Shown here: positions 28,890 through 36,835 of the stretch, piece after piece | Layout of the letters: the number at the start of each line of letters is the position of its first letter | Numbering within the stretch: the stretch's first letter is position 1 | Source of the DNA: Erysipelotrichales bacterium | GTDB lineage: Bacteria > Bacillota_I > Bacilli_A > RF39 > UBA660 | DNA: 64,000 nt | Assembly: GCA_022508565.1 (NCBI GenBank) | Contig: JAFLUY010000001.1 | Coordinates: forward strand, 186,001 to 250,000 | Direction: 5' to 3' | The notes under the pieces: generated by a model | What the model saw: the letters and a program-made list of their open reading frames with translations, nothing else | Databases searched by the model: none | Told to the model about the DNA's origin: nothing | Made by a program: the position numbers and the translations under genes

Positions 28890-29123
28890 ATGTTAGATAT
28901 CATTAAATCTTATTTTAATAAAGAAGACTTTTATTTAATAATAACTAACAGTAATCTTTATATAAAAAATTATAATAAAATTATTAATATTGAACCAACT
29001 GAAATTATCATAAACATTAACGAACAATTATTAAAAATTAATGGTCAAAATTTAACATTAAAAAGAATAGTTAGTAAAGATTTAGTAGTTAATGGAACTA
29101 TAGAAAGTGTTAAATATATATGA
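28890..29123 (+). CDS. yqfC: YqfC sporulation protein (YabP/YqfC family)
   Basis: 77 residues from the ATG at 28890 (ribosome site GTGGTGAT). The pattern LYIKNYNKIINIEPTEIIIN ... INGQNLTLKRIVSKDLVVNG fits the YabP/YqfC family of small beta-rich sporulation proteins. It overlaps yqfD by 4 bases (ATGA), and the yqfC-yqfD pair is conserved in spore formers. Confidence 0.75.
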   Translation: MLDIIKSYFNKEDFYLIITNSNLYIKNYNKIINIEPTEIIININEQLLKINGQNLTLKRIVSKDLVVNGTIESVKYI

Positions 29124-30244
29124 TAATTATAATTGTAAAAAATAATGTAGATAGATTTATTAAAAAATGTATTGAAAACAATATAGATTTATATAACATA
29201 GATTATAAAGATGATATTTTATTTGTTACCATAAATGAAAAAGATTATAAAAATGTAAAAAAATTGAATTATTATTCAAAGATAAAAATAAAAGAATATT
29301 TAGGTAAAAAGAAAATAAGATTACTATTAAAAAATAATTTATATAATTTTATGCTTTTATTTATTTTGATTTTACTTATATTTATATATTCAAATATTAT
29401 TGTTTCAATTAAAATTAATCACGAAAATAAAGAAATAATAAATAAAGTAGACGAACTTTTAAAAGAGAAAAAAATAAAAGTATTATCTATCAAAAAAGAT
29501 AATGATACACTAAATAGAATAAGTGATGAGATTTTAGAAAATAACCGAGATTTTCTTGATTTTATTTCTATTAAAAGTGAAGGTATGAAATATATAGTTA
29601 ATGTAGAAGAAAGAATATTAATCGAAGAAGCTAAAGAAAAAGAAAGATGCCATATAATTGCGAAGAAATCTGGTGTAATAACAAGTATTATACCTAAAAA
29701 AGGGGTACCCTTAATTGAAAAAGGTAATCTTGTTAATGCTGGTGATATTTTAATTAGTGGAGAAATAATCTTAAACGAAGAAATAAAAGATAATGTATGT
29801 TCCGAAGGTATAGTAATGGCCAACACTTGGTATAAAATAAATATAAAGTATCCATTAATTGAAACAAAAAAAGAATATACAAAAAGGGAAAAAATTAATA
29901 TAAAAATATATAATAATTATTTAAAAAAGAGATTATATACATTTTTTGATGAAGAAACGTTGTTAAAGTTAGGAAATATCAAAATAGTCAAACAAAAAGA
30001 AACTAAAGAAATAGATTATAATATAAGCGCTGAAGTTGCTAAAAATAAAGCAATTAAAGAAGCTGAAAAGAAACTTTTAGAAAAATTATCTAATGATAGT
30101 GCAATAATTGATAAAAAAGTTTTGAAAGAAACAACAAATAATAGTACAATAGAATTAGAGTTATTCATAAGCGTAAATGAATCTATTGGAGAACTTGTAG
30201 AATACGAAGGTCGTGATAAAATTGATACCAATGAAGGTGTATAA
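29120..30244 (+). CDS. yqfD: YqfD sporulation membrane protein
   Basis: 374 residues. N-terminal cytoplasmic region, one membrane helix at about 75-95 (LYNFMLLFILILLIFIYSNI), then an extracytoplasmic part with the HIIAKKSGVITSIIPKKGVP and VNAGDILISGEI motifs typical of YqfD. YqfD is expressed in the mother cell in spore formers. In Bacillus phoH and pgpH follow; neither is here. Confidence 0.85.
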   Translation: MIIIIVKNNVDRFIKKCIENNIDLYNIDYKDDILFVTINEKDYKNVKKLNYYSKIKIKEYLGKKKIRLLLKNNLYNFMLLFILILLIFIYSNIIVSIKINHENKEIINKVDELLKEKKIKVLSIKKDNDTLNRISDEILENNRDFLDFISIKSEGMKYIVNVEERILIEEAKEKERCHIIAKKSGVITSIIPKKGVPLIEKGNLVNAGDILISGEIILNEEIKDNVCSEGIVMANTWYKINIKYPLIETKKEYTKREKINIKIYNNYLKKRLYTFFDEETLLKLGNIKIVKQKETKEIDYNISAEVAKNKAIKEAEKKLLEKLSNDSAIIDKKVLKETTNNSTIELELFISVNESIGELVEYEGRDKIDTNEGV

Positions 30245-30845
30245 CATTTTAATTAATCTTTTACCAATGATTATACTATTTACTGTTGTTATGGCTACAG
30301 TTAGGATTGTGACTACTATATATTGCAAAGAGAAAATAGTTTTATATAAAGAATTTAAAAATCTTTTATATATTGTATATTGTTTTGCTTTATTCCAACT
30401 TGTTACAACTTCTGACTTTGAAAGTTTTTCAAACAACTTTATTCCTTTTAAAGAAATACTTCGTTATTCGACAACGAGCCCATTATTTTATCGTAATGTT
30501 TTGGGTAATATAGCAATATTTATTCCATTTGGATATCTAATTACCGATATGATTAAAGAAAAAGCTAATAAATGCAATATAATTGTTACATGTATAATTA
30601 TACTTTTAACTTCTTTAACTATTGAAGTTATTCAAATGTTTATTGGAAGAAGTTTTGATGTTGATGATATACTTCTAAACTTACTAGGAGGTATTTTAGG
30701 TTATATTGTATATATAATTAGTCATCAAATATATAAAGTTATCCCGGAAAAATTTAAAAAAGATAGTATAAAGTTAGTATTTTTTCTAACAATGACTTTA
30801 ATATTTATTTTAGTATTTGTAATAGCGTACGGAGTGATAAAATGA
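30231..30845 (+). CDS. VanZ-family membrane protein
   Basis: 204 residues from the ATG at 30231; an in-frame GTG at 30213 would add six residues and cannot be excluded because neither start has a good ribosome site. Overlap with yqfD suggests translational coupling. It has five membrane helices and the VanZ signature FIPFGYLI followed by EVIQMFIGRSFDVDDILLN. VanZ-like proteins are linked to glycopeptide tolerance in some bacteria; here only the family can be stated. It takes the place of phoH and pgpH. Confidence 0.8.
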   Translation: MKVYNILINLLPMIILFTVVMATVRIVTTIYCKEKIVLYKEFKNLLYIVYCFALFQLVTTSDFESFSNNFIPFKEILRYSTTSPLFYRNVLGNIAIFIPFGYLITDMIKEKANKCNIIVTCIIILLTSLTIEVIQMFIGRSFDVDDILLNLLGGILGYIVYIISHQIYKVIPEKFKKDSIKLVFFLTMTLIFILVFVIAYGVIK

Positions 30846-31285
30846 GAGAATATGAAATAATCAACGAATATAATTATAAAAGCGATTATAGCTATTTAAA
30901 TGAAGTAATAGAACACACATTAGATAAATTAAATATAAATAATGTTATTTTCAGTGTTGTATTTATTGATGATGATGAAATGCATAAAATGAACAAAGAG
31001 TATCGCAATGTAGATAGAACAACTGATGTATTAAGTTTTGCATTAGAAGATAACAATAGAATATCTGCAGAAGTTAGAAATCTAGGTGATGTTTTTATCT
31101 CTATTCCTAAGATGATTGAACAAGCAAGTGAATATAAACATTCAGAAAAAAGGGAATTATCTTTTCTTACATGTCACGGCTTATTACACTTACTCGGATA
31201 CGATCACACAAAAAGTAAAGAGGAAGAAGAAAAACAATTTAAGCTACAAGACGAAATTTTAAATGATTTAAACATAATTTTGTGA
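30842..31285 (+). CDS. ybeY: Endoribonuclease YbeY
   Basis: 147 residues. The zinc motif is intact: His112, His116 and His122 in CHGLLHLLGYDH. NVDRTTDVLSFAL is also conserved. YbeY acts in 16S rRNA maturation and ribosome quality control and in many bacteria works with Era, which is the next gene. The start overlaps the VanZ gene by ATGA. Confidence 0.95.
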   Translation: MREYEIINEYNYKSDYSYLNEVIEHTLDKLNINNVIFSVVFIDDDEMHKMNKEYRNVDRTTDVLSFALEDNNRISAEVRNLGDVFISIPKMIEQASEYKHSEKRELSFLTCHGLLHLLGYDHTKSKEEEEKQFKLQDEILNDLNIIL

Positions 31286-31315
31286 TATAATTATATAAGG
31301 TAGGGAAGTGAGTTT

Positions 31316-32197
31316 ATGAAAAGCGGATTTGTAAGTATCATTGGACGACCAAATACAGGCAAAAGCACATTGATAAACACAATTATAAATGAGCACATCG
31401 CAATTGTCTCAAATGTTGCTGGAACTACTAGAAATACTATTCAAGGTGTATATCATGATAAAGATACTCAAATCGTTTTTGTAGATACTCCTGGTATCCA
31501 AAGAATTGTTGACCGTTTAGGAAAACATTTAAATAAGCAAAGTTACGAGTCATTAGAAGATATTGATGCTATCCTTTTTGTAGTAGATGCAGCTGCTGGC
31601 TTAGGTTCTGGTGATAAATTCATAATCGAAGCCTTAAGACACACAACTGTACCAGTAATTTTGGTTTTAAATAAAATTGATAAACTAACAAAGGATGGTA
31701 TATTAAATGCAATCAATAATTATAAAGATTTGTTTGATTTTGCAGATATTATACCTATAAGTGCTTTAAAAAGAGATAATATTGAAAGATTAATTGAAAT
31801 AACTAAAAAATATTTGAAAGATTCAATAAAGTATTATGAAGATGATGTAATAACTAACAACGATCCATACTTTATGATTGCAGAATTAGTTAGAGAAAAG
31901 CTTCTTAATTTAACTACTGAAGAAGTCCCTCATGCAATTACATGTCTTCTAACAAATTATAATGAAAAATCTAATATAGTTGAAATAGCTGTAGATATAA
32001 TTGTTTCTAGAGATTCCTTAAAGAAGATTATAATTGGAAAAAAAGGAACAATGCTAAAAACAGTTGGAACTGAAGCAAGAAAAGATATAGAACGTATGCT
32101 AAATAAACCTGTATATTTAGAGTTATACGTAAAAACTATAAAGAATTGGAGAAATAAAGAAAAGTATTTAATCGAACTTGGATTTAACGAAAAATAA
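31316..32197 (+). CDS. era: GTPase Era
   Basis: 293 residues. G1 GRPNTGKS (10-17), VAGTTRNT (G2), DTPGI (G3) and NKID (G4), then the C-terminal KH domain (IIVSRDSLKKIIIGKKGTML). Era assists 16S rRNA 3' end maturation and 30S assembly. dgkA and cdd, which lie between ybeY and era in Bacillus, are absent. A TGaTATAAT box just upstream suggests an internal promoter. Confidence 0.97.
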   Translation: MKSGFVSIIGRPNTGKSTLINTIINEHIAIVSNVAGTTRNTIQGVYHDKDTQIVFVDTPGIQRIVDRLGKHLNKQSYESLEDIDAILFVVDAAAGLGSGDKFIIEALRHTTVPVILVLNKIDKLTKDGILNAINNYKDLFDFADIIPISALKRDNIERLIEITKKYLKDSIKYYEDDVITNNDPYFMIAELVREKLLNLTTEEVPHAITCLLTNYNEKSNIVEIAVDIIVSRDSLKKIIIGKKGTMLKTVGTEARKDIERMLNKPVYLELYVKTIKNWRNKEKYLIELGFNEK

Positions 32198-32213
32198 AAG
32201 GAGGGAAAATTTT

Positions 32214-33530
32214 ATGGCAGTAAAAACAGTTGCTCTTGATGAATATATTAAAAGACAACATGATGTATTTAATGCTTATATAAGTTCAAACGGAAAAGAA
32301 AGTTCCGTACTTCCTTTCGTTTCAGAATATAGCAAGTCTGATGAAATAGAATATACTCCTGAAAATATAATAAATTATTTGAATTCTTATATAAAAAGTA
32401 AACAAATATCTAACCAAGAAGTAAAACAATATAATCAAACGAGATTAATACCTAATGACATTATTTTTAAAAGAGGCAGAATTATTACAGAAATGCTTAT
32501 TGAAAATCAAGGTTCTAAAGAAATACTACCTAGATATCAAGCATATTTTGCCAAAAAAGATGGAAAGTTACAACCTTACAGCGAATCTTACATTTTAAAA
32601 TGTCGTGATTATTACCTAGAACACACAAAAAATCAAGCTATTCTTTTTGCTTACCAAAATGTTGAAGAATTAGCTACTCGTGGTAAATACGATATCGAGC
32701 TAATAACTAAAGTATTAGCAATAAAAGATAATACTCAAGCTCTTGATTTCTTAAATAGAATTAATATTTCAAAAGTTAGCTTTGGTAATCTAGTAACTGA
32801 GTACCAAACGCTATATCCAGCCGATTTAGGAAATCTTGCAAGATTAAGATTTTTATATGATAATCTTCATAACCAAATTAGTAAAGTAGTTAAATTTGTA
32901 AATGTAAAAGAACACAAAGAAACATTAGAATATAGATTATTATCACTAAGAAGAATATTAGAAGAATATTTAATGTCTGACATAGAAAATATTAGTGAAT
33001 TATTTACTAAACACAATTTTAATGAATATAAATTTAATGAATTATTAAAAGATGCTGAATTAAGCAAAGATAGAATATTACATGGATTAATAAATAAATA
33101 TAATGCTAAAAAAGCATCAGTTAATAATAGTTATAAATCAATTCTTGATTTAATTATTAAAGCTAAAAGAAATGGAATTAATTATGGGTATGGCTATCGT
33201 GAACTTAACATTTATGATTACTATACCATCAAAAACGGTATATCTTCTAAAACATTATTAGATTACGCTAAAAACGTGTATGATGTTGATACATATAATG
33301 AAGTAAAAGATATAATTGATAACTTTAATCAAGATGACATAAGTAATACTAAAGAAGAATTATTAAATAGTATAAGCAATAAAAATAATAAAACAACACT
33401 AATTATCGATTATTTAGAGTTTGCTTCATTGCCGTTAACTATCGAAATGTATGAGGGAGTTTTAGAAAGAAACCAAAACAAAGATATTTCCTTTGAAATT
33501 GAAGTAAAATCAAAAGCAGTGAATATTTAA
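32214..33530 (+). CDS. Unknown soluble protein, mostly helical
   Basis: 438 residues from the ATG at 32214, which follows a very strong Shine-Dalgarno (AAGGAGGG). The frame also extends back into era but without a ribosome site. Predicted to be almost entirely alpha-helical and charged, without signal peptide or membrane segment. Family not recognised. It is inserted between era and yqzL-recO, which are adjacent in Bacillus. The strong ribosome site suggests good expression. Confidence 0.65.
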   Translation: MAVKTVALDEYIKRQHDVFNAYISSNGKESSVLPFVSEYSKSDEIEYTPENIINYLNSYIKSKQISNQEVKQYNQTRLIPNDIIFKRGRIITEMLIENQGSKEILPRYQAYFAKKDGKLQPYSESYILKCRDYYLEHTKNQAILFAYQNVEELATRGKYDIELITKVLAIKDNTQALDFLNRINISKVSFGNLVTEYQTLYPADLGNLARLRFLYDNLHNQISKVVKFVNVKEHKETLEYRLLSLRRILEEYLMSDIENISELFTKHNFNEYKFNELLKDAELSKDRILHGLINKYNAKKASVNNSYKSILDLIIKAKRNGINYGYGYRELNIYDYYTIKNGISSKTLLDYAKNVYDVDTYNEVKDIIDNFNQDDISNTKEELLNSISNKNNKTTLIIDYLEFASLPLTIEMYEGVLERNQNKDISFEIEVKSKAVNI

Positions 33531-33534
33531 TCTA

Positions 33535-33570
33535 AATAACACCCATTATATAAATAGAAAGGGTGTTATT
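33535..33570 (+). promoter_or_regulatory. Hairpin with internal -10 box upstream of yqzL
   Basis: AATAACACCC (33535-33544) and GGGTGTTATT (33561-33570) are perfect 10-base complements. The 16-base loop contains TATAAA (33549-33554). A start about seven bases on falls at the right arm, which supplies GGGTG as ribosome site for the ATG at 33573. Confidence 0.6.
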
Positions 33571-33572
33571 TT

Positions 33573-33650
33573 ATGACAAAAAAAGAATTATGGGAGTTAT
33601 TTAAGAAAACAGGTAAAATAGAATATTATTTAGAATATAAAAAGAAGTGA
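33573..33650 (+). CDS. yqzL: YqzL-like mini-protein
   Basis: 25 residues: MTKKELWELFKKTG then KIEYYLEYKKK. Bacillus YqzL (about 47 residues) has the same core, W..FE.TG.I..YL.YK, and lies between era and recO, matching this position. The stop is TGA and overlaps the recO ribosome site (GAAGTGA). Expression is likely from the preceding hairpin/promoter. The function of YqzL is unknown. Confidence 0.75.
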   Translation: MTKKELWELFKKTGKIEYYLEYKKK

Positions 33651-33655
33651 TTTAA

Positions 33656-34390
33656 ATGATGAAAACAATAGAAGGTGTTGTTGTAAATGAAACACCTTTT
33701 AGGGAAAACTCAAAAATTTTAAATATATTAACTAAAGAAGGTATTATTGGTGTTATATCTAAAGGATGTAAAAACATTAAAAGTCCACTAAGATTAATAT
33801 CATCTAAGCTAACATATGCTGAATTTACCATAATATATAATGAATCAGGTTTATCGACTTTAAAAGAAGGAACTATTCTTAATAATTTTACTCATATTCG
33901 TACAGAACCTTCATTAATTCCATACTCAACATTTGTCTATATCACAGATTTAGTTAAACAAGTAATAAAACAATGCAGTAATGAAACTATTTATAACATA
34001 TATATCAGTACGGTAAAAAAGATTGAAGAAGGACTAAATCCTATTGTCTTAATGAATATTTTAGAAATAAAAATGTTAGATTATTTAGGTTGTCCAATCG
34101 AATTAAATGCTTGCGTTAAATGTGGAAGCACTAAAAACATTATAACTATTAATCCTGATATTGGCGGATATATATGTTCATCATGCCACACTAATGAAAT
34201 AATTTATGATGAAAAAACAAGAAAAATGTTAAGGATGTATTATTTAGTTGATATTGATTCTATCAAAGAATTAAAAATAAATGATTACGTAATTGACAAT
34301 ATAAATAATTTCTTAACAACTTACTACGATAGATATACCGGTATCTATATTCATACAAAGAAATTTTTAGAGAGCACACTAGACTATTAA
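33656..34390 (+). CDS. recO: DNA repair protein RecO
   Basis: 244 residues. N-terminal OB fold (EGVVVNETPFRENSKILNILTKEGI), then a helical domain with a four-cysteine zinc site at Cys153, Cys156, Cys174 and Cys177 (CVKCG ... YICSSC). RecO loads RecA onto SSB-coated DNA with RecR. ATG at 33656 or the adjacent ATG at 33659 may be used. Confidence 0.93.
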   Translation: MMKTIEGVVVNETPFRENSKILNILTKEGIIGVISKGCKNIKSPLRLISSKLTYAEFTIIYNESGLSTLKEGTILNNFTHIRTEPSLIPYSTFVYITDLVKQVIKQCSNETIYNIYISTVKKIEEGLNPIVLMNILEIKMLDYLGCPIELNACVKCGSTKNIITINPDIGGYICSSCHTNEIIYDEKTRKMLRMYYLVDIDSIKELKINDYVIDNINNFLTTYYDRYTGIYIHTKKFLESTLDY

Positions 34391-34411
34391 CTTTTAATAG
34401 TCTTTCTTTTT
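34381..34411 (+). terminator. Terminator overlapping the recO stop
   Basis: AGACTATTAA (34381-34390) and TTAATAGTCT (34394-34403) form a 10-bp stem containing the stop codon, followed by a T-rich tail. Confidence 0.9.
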
Positions 34412-34412
34412 A

Positions 34413-34510
34413 TGCTATAATTTATAATAGGTAAAAAAATAGATAAAAAGTAAGTAAACATTGGTTTAAAAACCACTAAAGAAAAAATAAAAAATTAATT
34501 TTTTTTGCAA
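34413..34510 (+). other. Possible small RNA upstream of alaS
   Basis: An extended -10 TGcTATAAT (34413-34421) predicts a start near 34428. The following ~80 bases have no ORF but contain a hairpin TGGTTT/AAACCA (34462-34475) and end at AAAAAATTAATTTTTT, a self-complementary stretch with further T residues. This could be a short RNA or just an AT-rich leader. The second promoter for alaS follows it. Confidence 0.35.
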
Positions 34511-34538
34511 TTTTGGAATATGTTAAATAATAATAATA

Positions 34539-34547
34539 TGCTATAAT
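34539..34547 (+). promoter_or_regulatory. Extended -10 promoter of alaS
   Basis: TGcTATAAT; predicted start near 34554 gives a leader of about 40 bases with a small hairpin (GTTAA/TTAAC). No T-box motif is present. Confidence 0.6.
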
Positions 34548-34592
34548 ATAGTAGTTATAAGTTAATTTTTAACAACTTAAGGAAGTGAAAAA

Positions 34593-36335
34593 ATGAATTT
34601 AAAAGATCTATACATTAATTTTTTTGTTGATCATGGACACAAACAAATACCAAGTGCGCCAGTTGTTCCTGAAAATGACCCATCTGTATTATTTAATACA
34701 GCTGGAATGCAACCATTAATACCTTATTTGATGGGGCAACCTCATCCTTATGGAAAAAGATTATGTGATTATCAAAAATGTATTAGAACAAATGATATTG
34801 ATGAAGTAGGAGATACATATCATCATACATTCTTTGAAATGTTAGGTAATTGGAGTCTTGGAGACTATTTTAAAAAAGATGCAATTACCTGGAGTTATGA
34901 ATTTTTAACTAAACATTTAAACATACCTGTAGAAAGATTGGCAGTATCAGTATTTGCAGGTAATGAATATATTCCGTTTGATGAAGAATCTTATAATATT
35001 TGGAAAAGTTTAGGAATTAAAGAAGAAAGAATCGCTAAATTAAAAGAAAATTTCTGGATTGCTGGAGAAACTGGACCATGTGGTGGAGACTCTGAAATGT
35101 TTTACTGGAGAAGTAATGATCCAGTACCTGAAGTATTCAATCCAGATGATGAAAGATGGGTCGAAATTTGGAATGATGTCTTCATGCAATATGTGAAAAA
35201 TGAAGATGGGTCAATTGAAGAACTTCCAAATAAAAATGTCGATACCGGTATGGGAGTTGAAAGAACTGTTGCTATTTTAGAGGGAGTTAATGATAATTAT
35301 GCATCATCTATCTGGTCTGATGTAATTGAATTAATTTCTAAAATTTCAAATACTCCATACAAAAACAATGAAAAAAGTATGCGAATAATTGCAGATCATT
35401 TAAGAACAGCTGTTTTCATCAGTGCAGACAACGCGGGAATTAAACCAAGTAATACAGATCAAGGTTATATCTTAAGAAGACTTATTAGAAGGGCTATCAG
35501 ACATGCTAAGAGTTTAGGCATAGATATAAATTCTAACTGGGAACAAGAAATTGCTATATTATTAATAAATAAATATAAAGCCTATTATATGGAATTAGAA
35601 GAAAATAAAGATATTATTTTAGAAGTACTTGCAAATGAGAAAACAAAATTTAATAGGACATTAGAAAAGGGGCTTAAGGAATTTATGAGAGTAACCCAAG
35701 AAAGACGCGACATAGATGGTACAACAGCATTCCATTTATTTGATACCTATGGCTTCCCATTAGAATTAACTATCGAACTTGCAAATGAAATGAATTTAAA
35801 TGTAGATATTGAAGGGTATAAAGAAAAATTCAAACAACATCAAGAATTATCAAGATCAGGAAGTGCCGAAAAATTCAAAGGTGGGTTAGCAGGAAATTCA
35901 GAAGTAGAAACAAGATATCATACTGCAACCCATTTACTTAATGCAGCGCTTAAACAAGTTATTGGCCCTGATGTACACCAAAGAGGCTCTAATATAACAG
36001 TAGAAAGAATGCGTTTTGACTTTAACTGTGACCATAAATTAACAGAAGAAGAAAAAGAACAAGTAGAAGCTTTAGTTAATACATGGATCGATGCAAAACT
36101 AGATGTAACAGTAAAAGAAATGACTAAAGAAGAAGCTATTGCATCAGGTGCAGAATGTATGTTTATTGAAAAATATCCTGACATTGTAACAGTATATACA
36201 ATTGGAGATAATATATCTAAAGAACTATGTGGTGGACCACATGTTAAAAACACTGGTGAACTAGGGCATTTCAAAATAAAAAAAGAAGAAGCATCATCAG
36301 CTGGTGTTAGAAGAATTAAAGCAGTATTGGAGTAA
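34593..36335 (+). CDS. alaS: Short alanyl-tRNA synthetase lacking C-Ala
   Basis: 580 residues against about 875 for typical bacterial AlaRS. The catalytic core is complete (VLFNTAGMQPLIPYL, CIRTNDIDEVGD, HHTFFEMLGNWSLGDYF, VDTGMGVERT). The editing domain keeps its zinc residues His443, His447 (HTATHLLN), Cys546 and His550 (CGGPH). Only about 50 residues separate the aminoacylation region from HTATHLLN, so the usual beta-barrel of roughly 110 residues is missing, and the protein stops right after the editing domain (SSAGVRRIKAVLE). The wording of the core resembles forms in reduced-genome lineages such as Patescibacteria, so transfer is possible. Confidence 0.93.
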   Translation: MNLKDLYINFFVDHGHKQIPSAPVVPENDPSVLFNTAGMQPLIPYLMGQPHPYGKRLCDYQKCIRTNDIDEVGDTYHHTFFEMLGNWSLGDYFKKDAITWSYEFLTKHLNIPVERLAVSVFAGNEYIPFDEESYNIWKSLGIKEERIAKLKENFWIAGETGPCGGDSEMFYWRSNDPVPEVFNPDDERWVEIWNDVFMQYVKNEDGSIEELPNKNVDTGMGVERTVAILEGVNDNYASSIWSDVIELISKISNTPYKNNEKSMRIIADHLRTAVFISADNAGIKPSNTDQGYILRRLIRRAIRHAKSLGIDINSNWEQEIAILLINKYKAYYMELEENKDIILEVLANEKTKFNRTLEKGLKEFMRVTQERRDIDGTTAFHLFDTYGFPLELTIELANEMNLNVDIEGYKEKFKQHQELSRSGSAEKFKGGLAGNSEVETRYHTATHLLNAALKQVIGPDVHQRGSNITVERMRFDFNCDHKLTEEEKEQVEALVNTWIDAKLDVTVKEMTKEEAIASGAECMFIEKYPDIVTVYTIGDNISKELCGGPHVKNTGELGHFKIKKEEASSAGVRRIKAVLE

Positions 36336-36339
36336 CGAT

Positions 36340-36759
36340 ATGAAGAAAGTCAAAATAAAAAAAGGATCTAAATTTGTTGAAGAATTCAAAACATTTATCT
36401 TAAGAGGCAATGTTATGGATTTAGCTGTCGGTGTTTTAATTGGAGCCGCATTCCAAGAATTAGTTACAAGTTTAACAGATAATATAATTTCACCTATATT
36501 AGGATGTTTTAGTGAAGTTGATTTTAATCAATTTAGCTTAAATATTGGGAAGTTACATCTTACATATGGTGCATTTATTACTGATGTAATTAATTTTATA
36601 ATAATGGCATTCGTAATTTTCATGATTGTAAAATTTATGAATTTTATTGAAAGTTTAGGGCATAAAAAAGAAGAAGAGAAAAAAGAAGTTCCATCTAAAT
36701 CAGAAGAAACAAAATTACTAGAGGAAATTAGAGATTTACTTAAGAAACAAAACAAATAG
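36340..36759 (+). CDS. mscL: Large-conductance mechanosensitive channel MscL
   Basis: 139 residues from the ATG at 36340, with GGAG in the alaS stop region as ribosome site. First membrane helix with the pore motif RGNVMDLAVGVLIGAAF, second helix FITDVINFIIMAFVIFMIVKFMN region, and a charged C-terminal helix. Releases solutes on hypo-osmotic shock. Starts five bases after alaS and is probably cotranscribed. Confidence 0.95.
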   Translation: MKKVKIKKGSKFVEEFKTFILRGNVMDLAVGVLIGAAFQELVTSLTDNIISPILGCFSEVDFNQFSLNIGKLHLTYGAFITDVINFIIMAFVIFMIVKFMNFIESLGHKKEEEKKEVPSKSEETKLLEEIRDLLKKQNK

Positions 36760-36784
36760 AAGGAGTGTATCCTTCTATTTTATT
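36755..36784 (+). terminator. Terminator overlapping the mscL stop
   Basis: AATAGAAGGA (36755-36764) and TCCTTCTATT (36770-36779) form a 10-bp stem followed by a weak T tail. Confidence 0.8.
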
Positions 36785-36811
36785 GACTTAAAAACGGAAT
36801 TAAATTAAAAT
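36783..36811 (+). promoter_or_regulatory. Promoter of the gene at 36836
   Basis: TTGACT (36783-36788), 17-base spacer, TAAAAT (36806-36811). Confidence 0.7.
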
Positions 36812-36835
36812 ATAGTTTGAATGGAGATAAAATAT

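Noticed and set aside
34428-34592. T-box riboswitch upstream of alaS
   Set aside because: No conserved T-box motif (GGGTGG.ACCGCG type) or antiterminator could be found.
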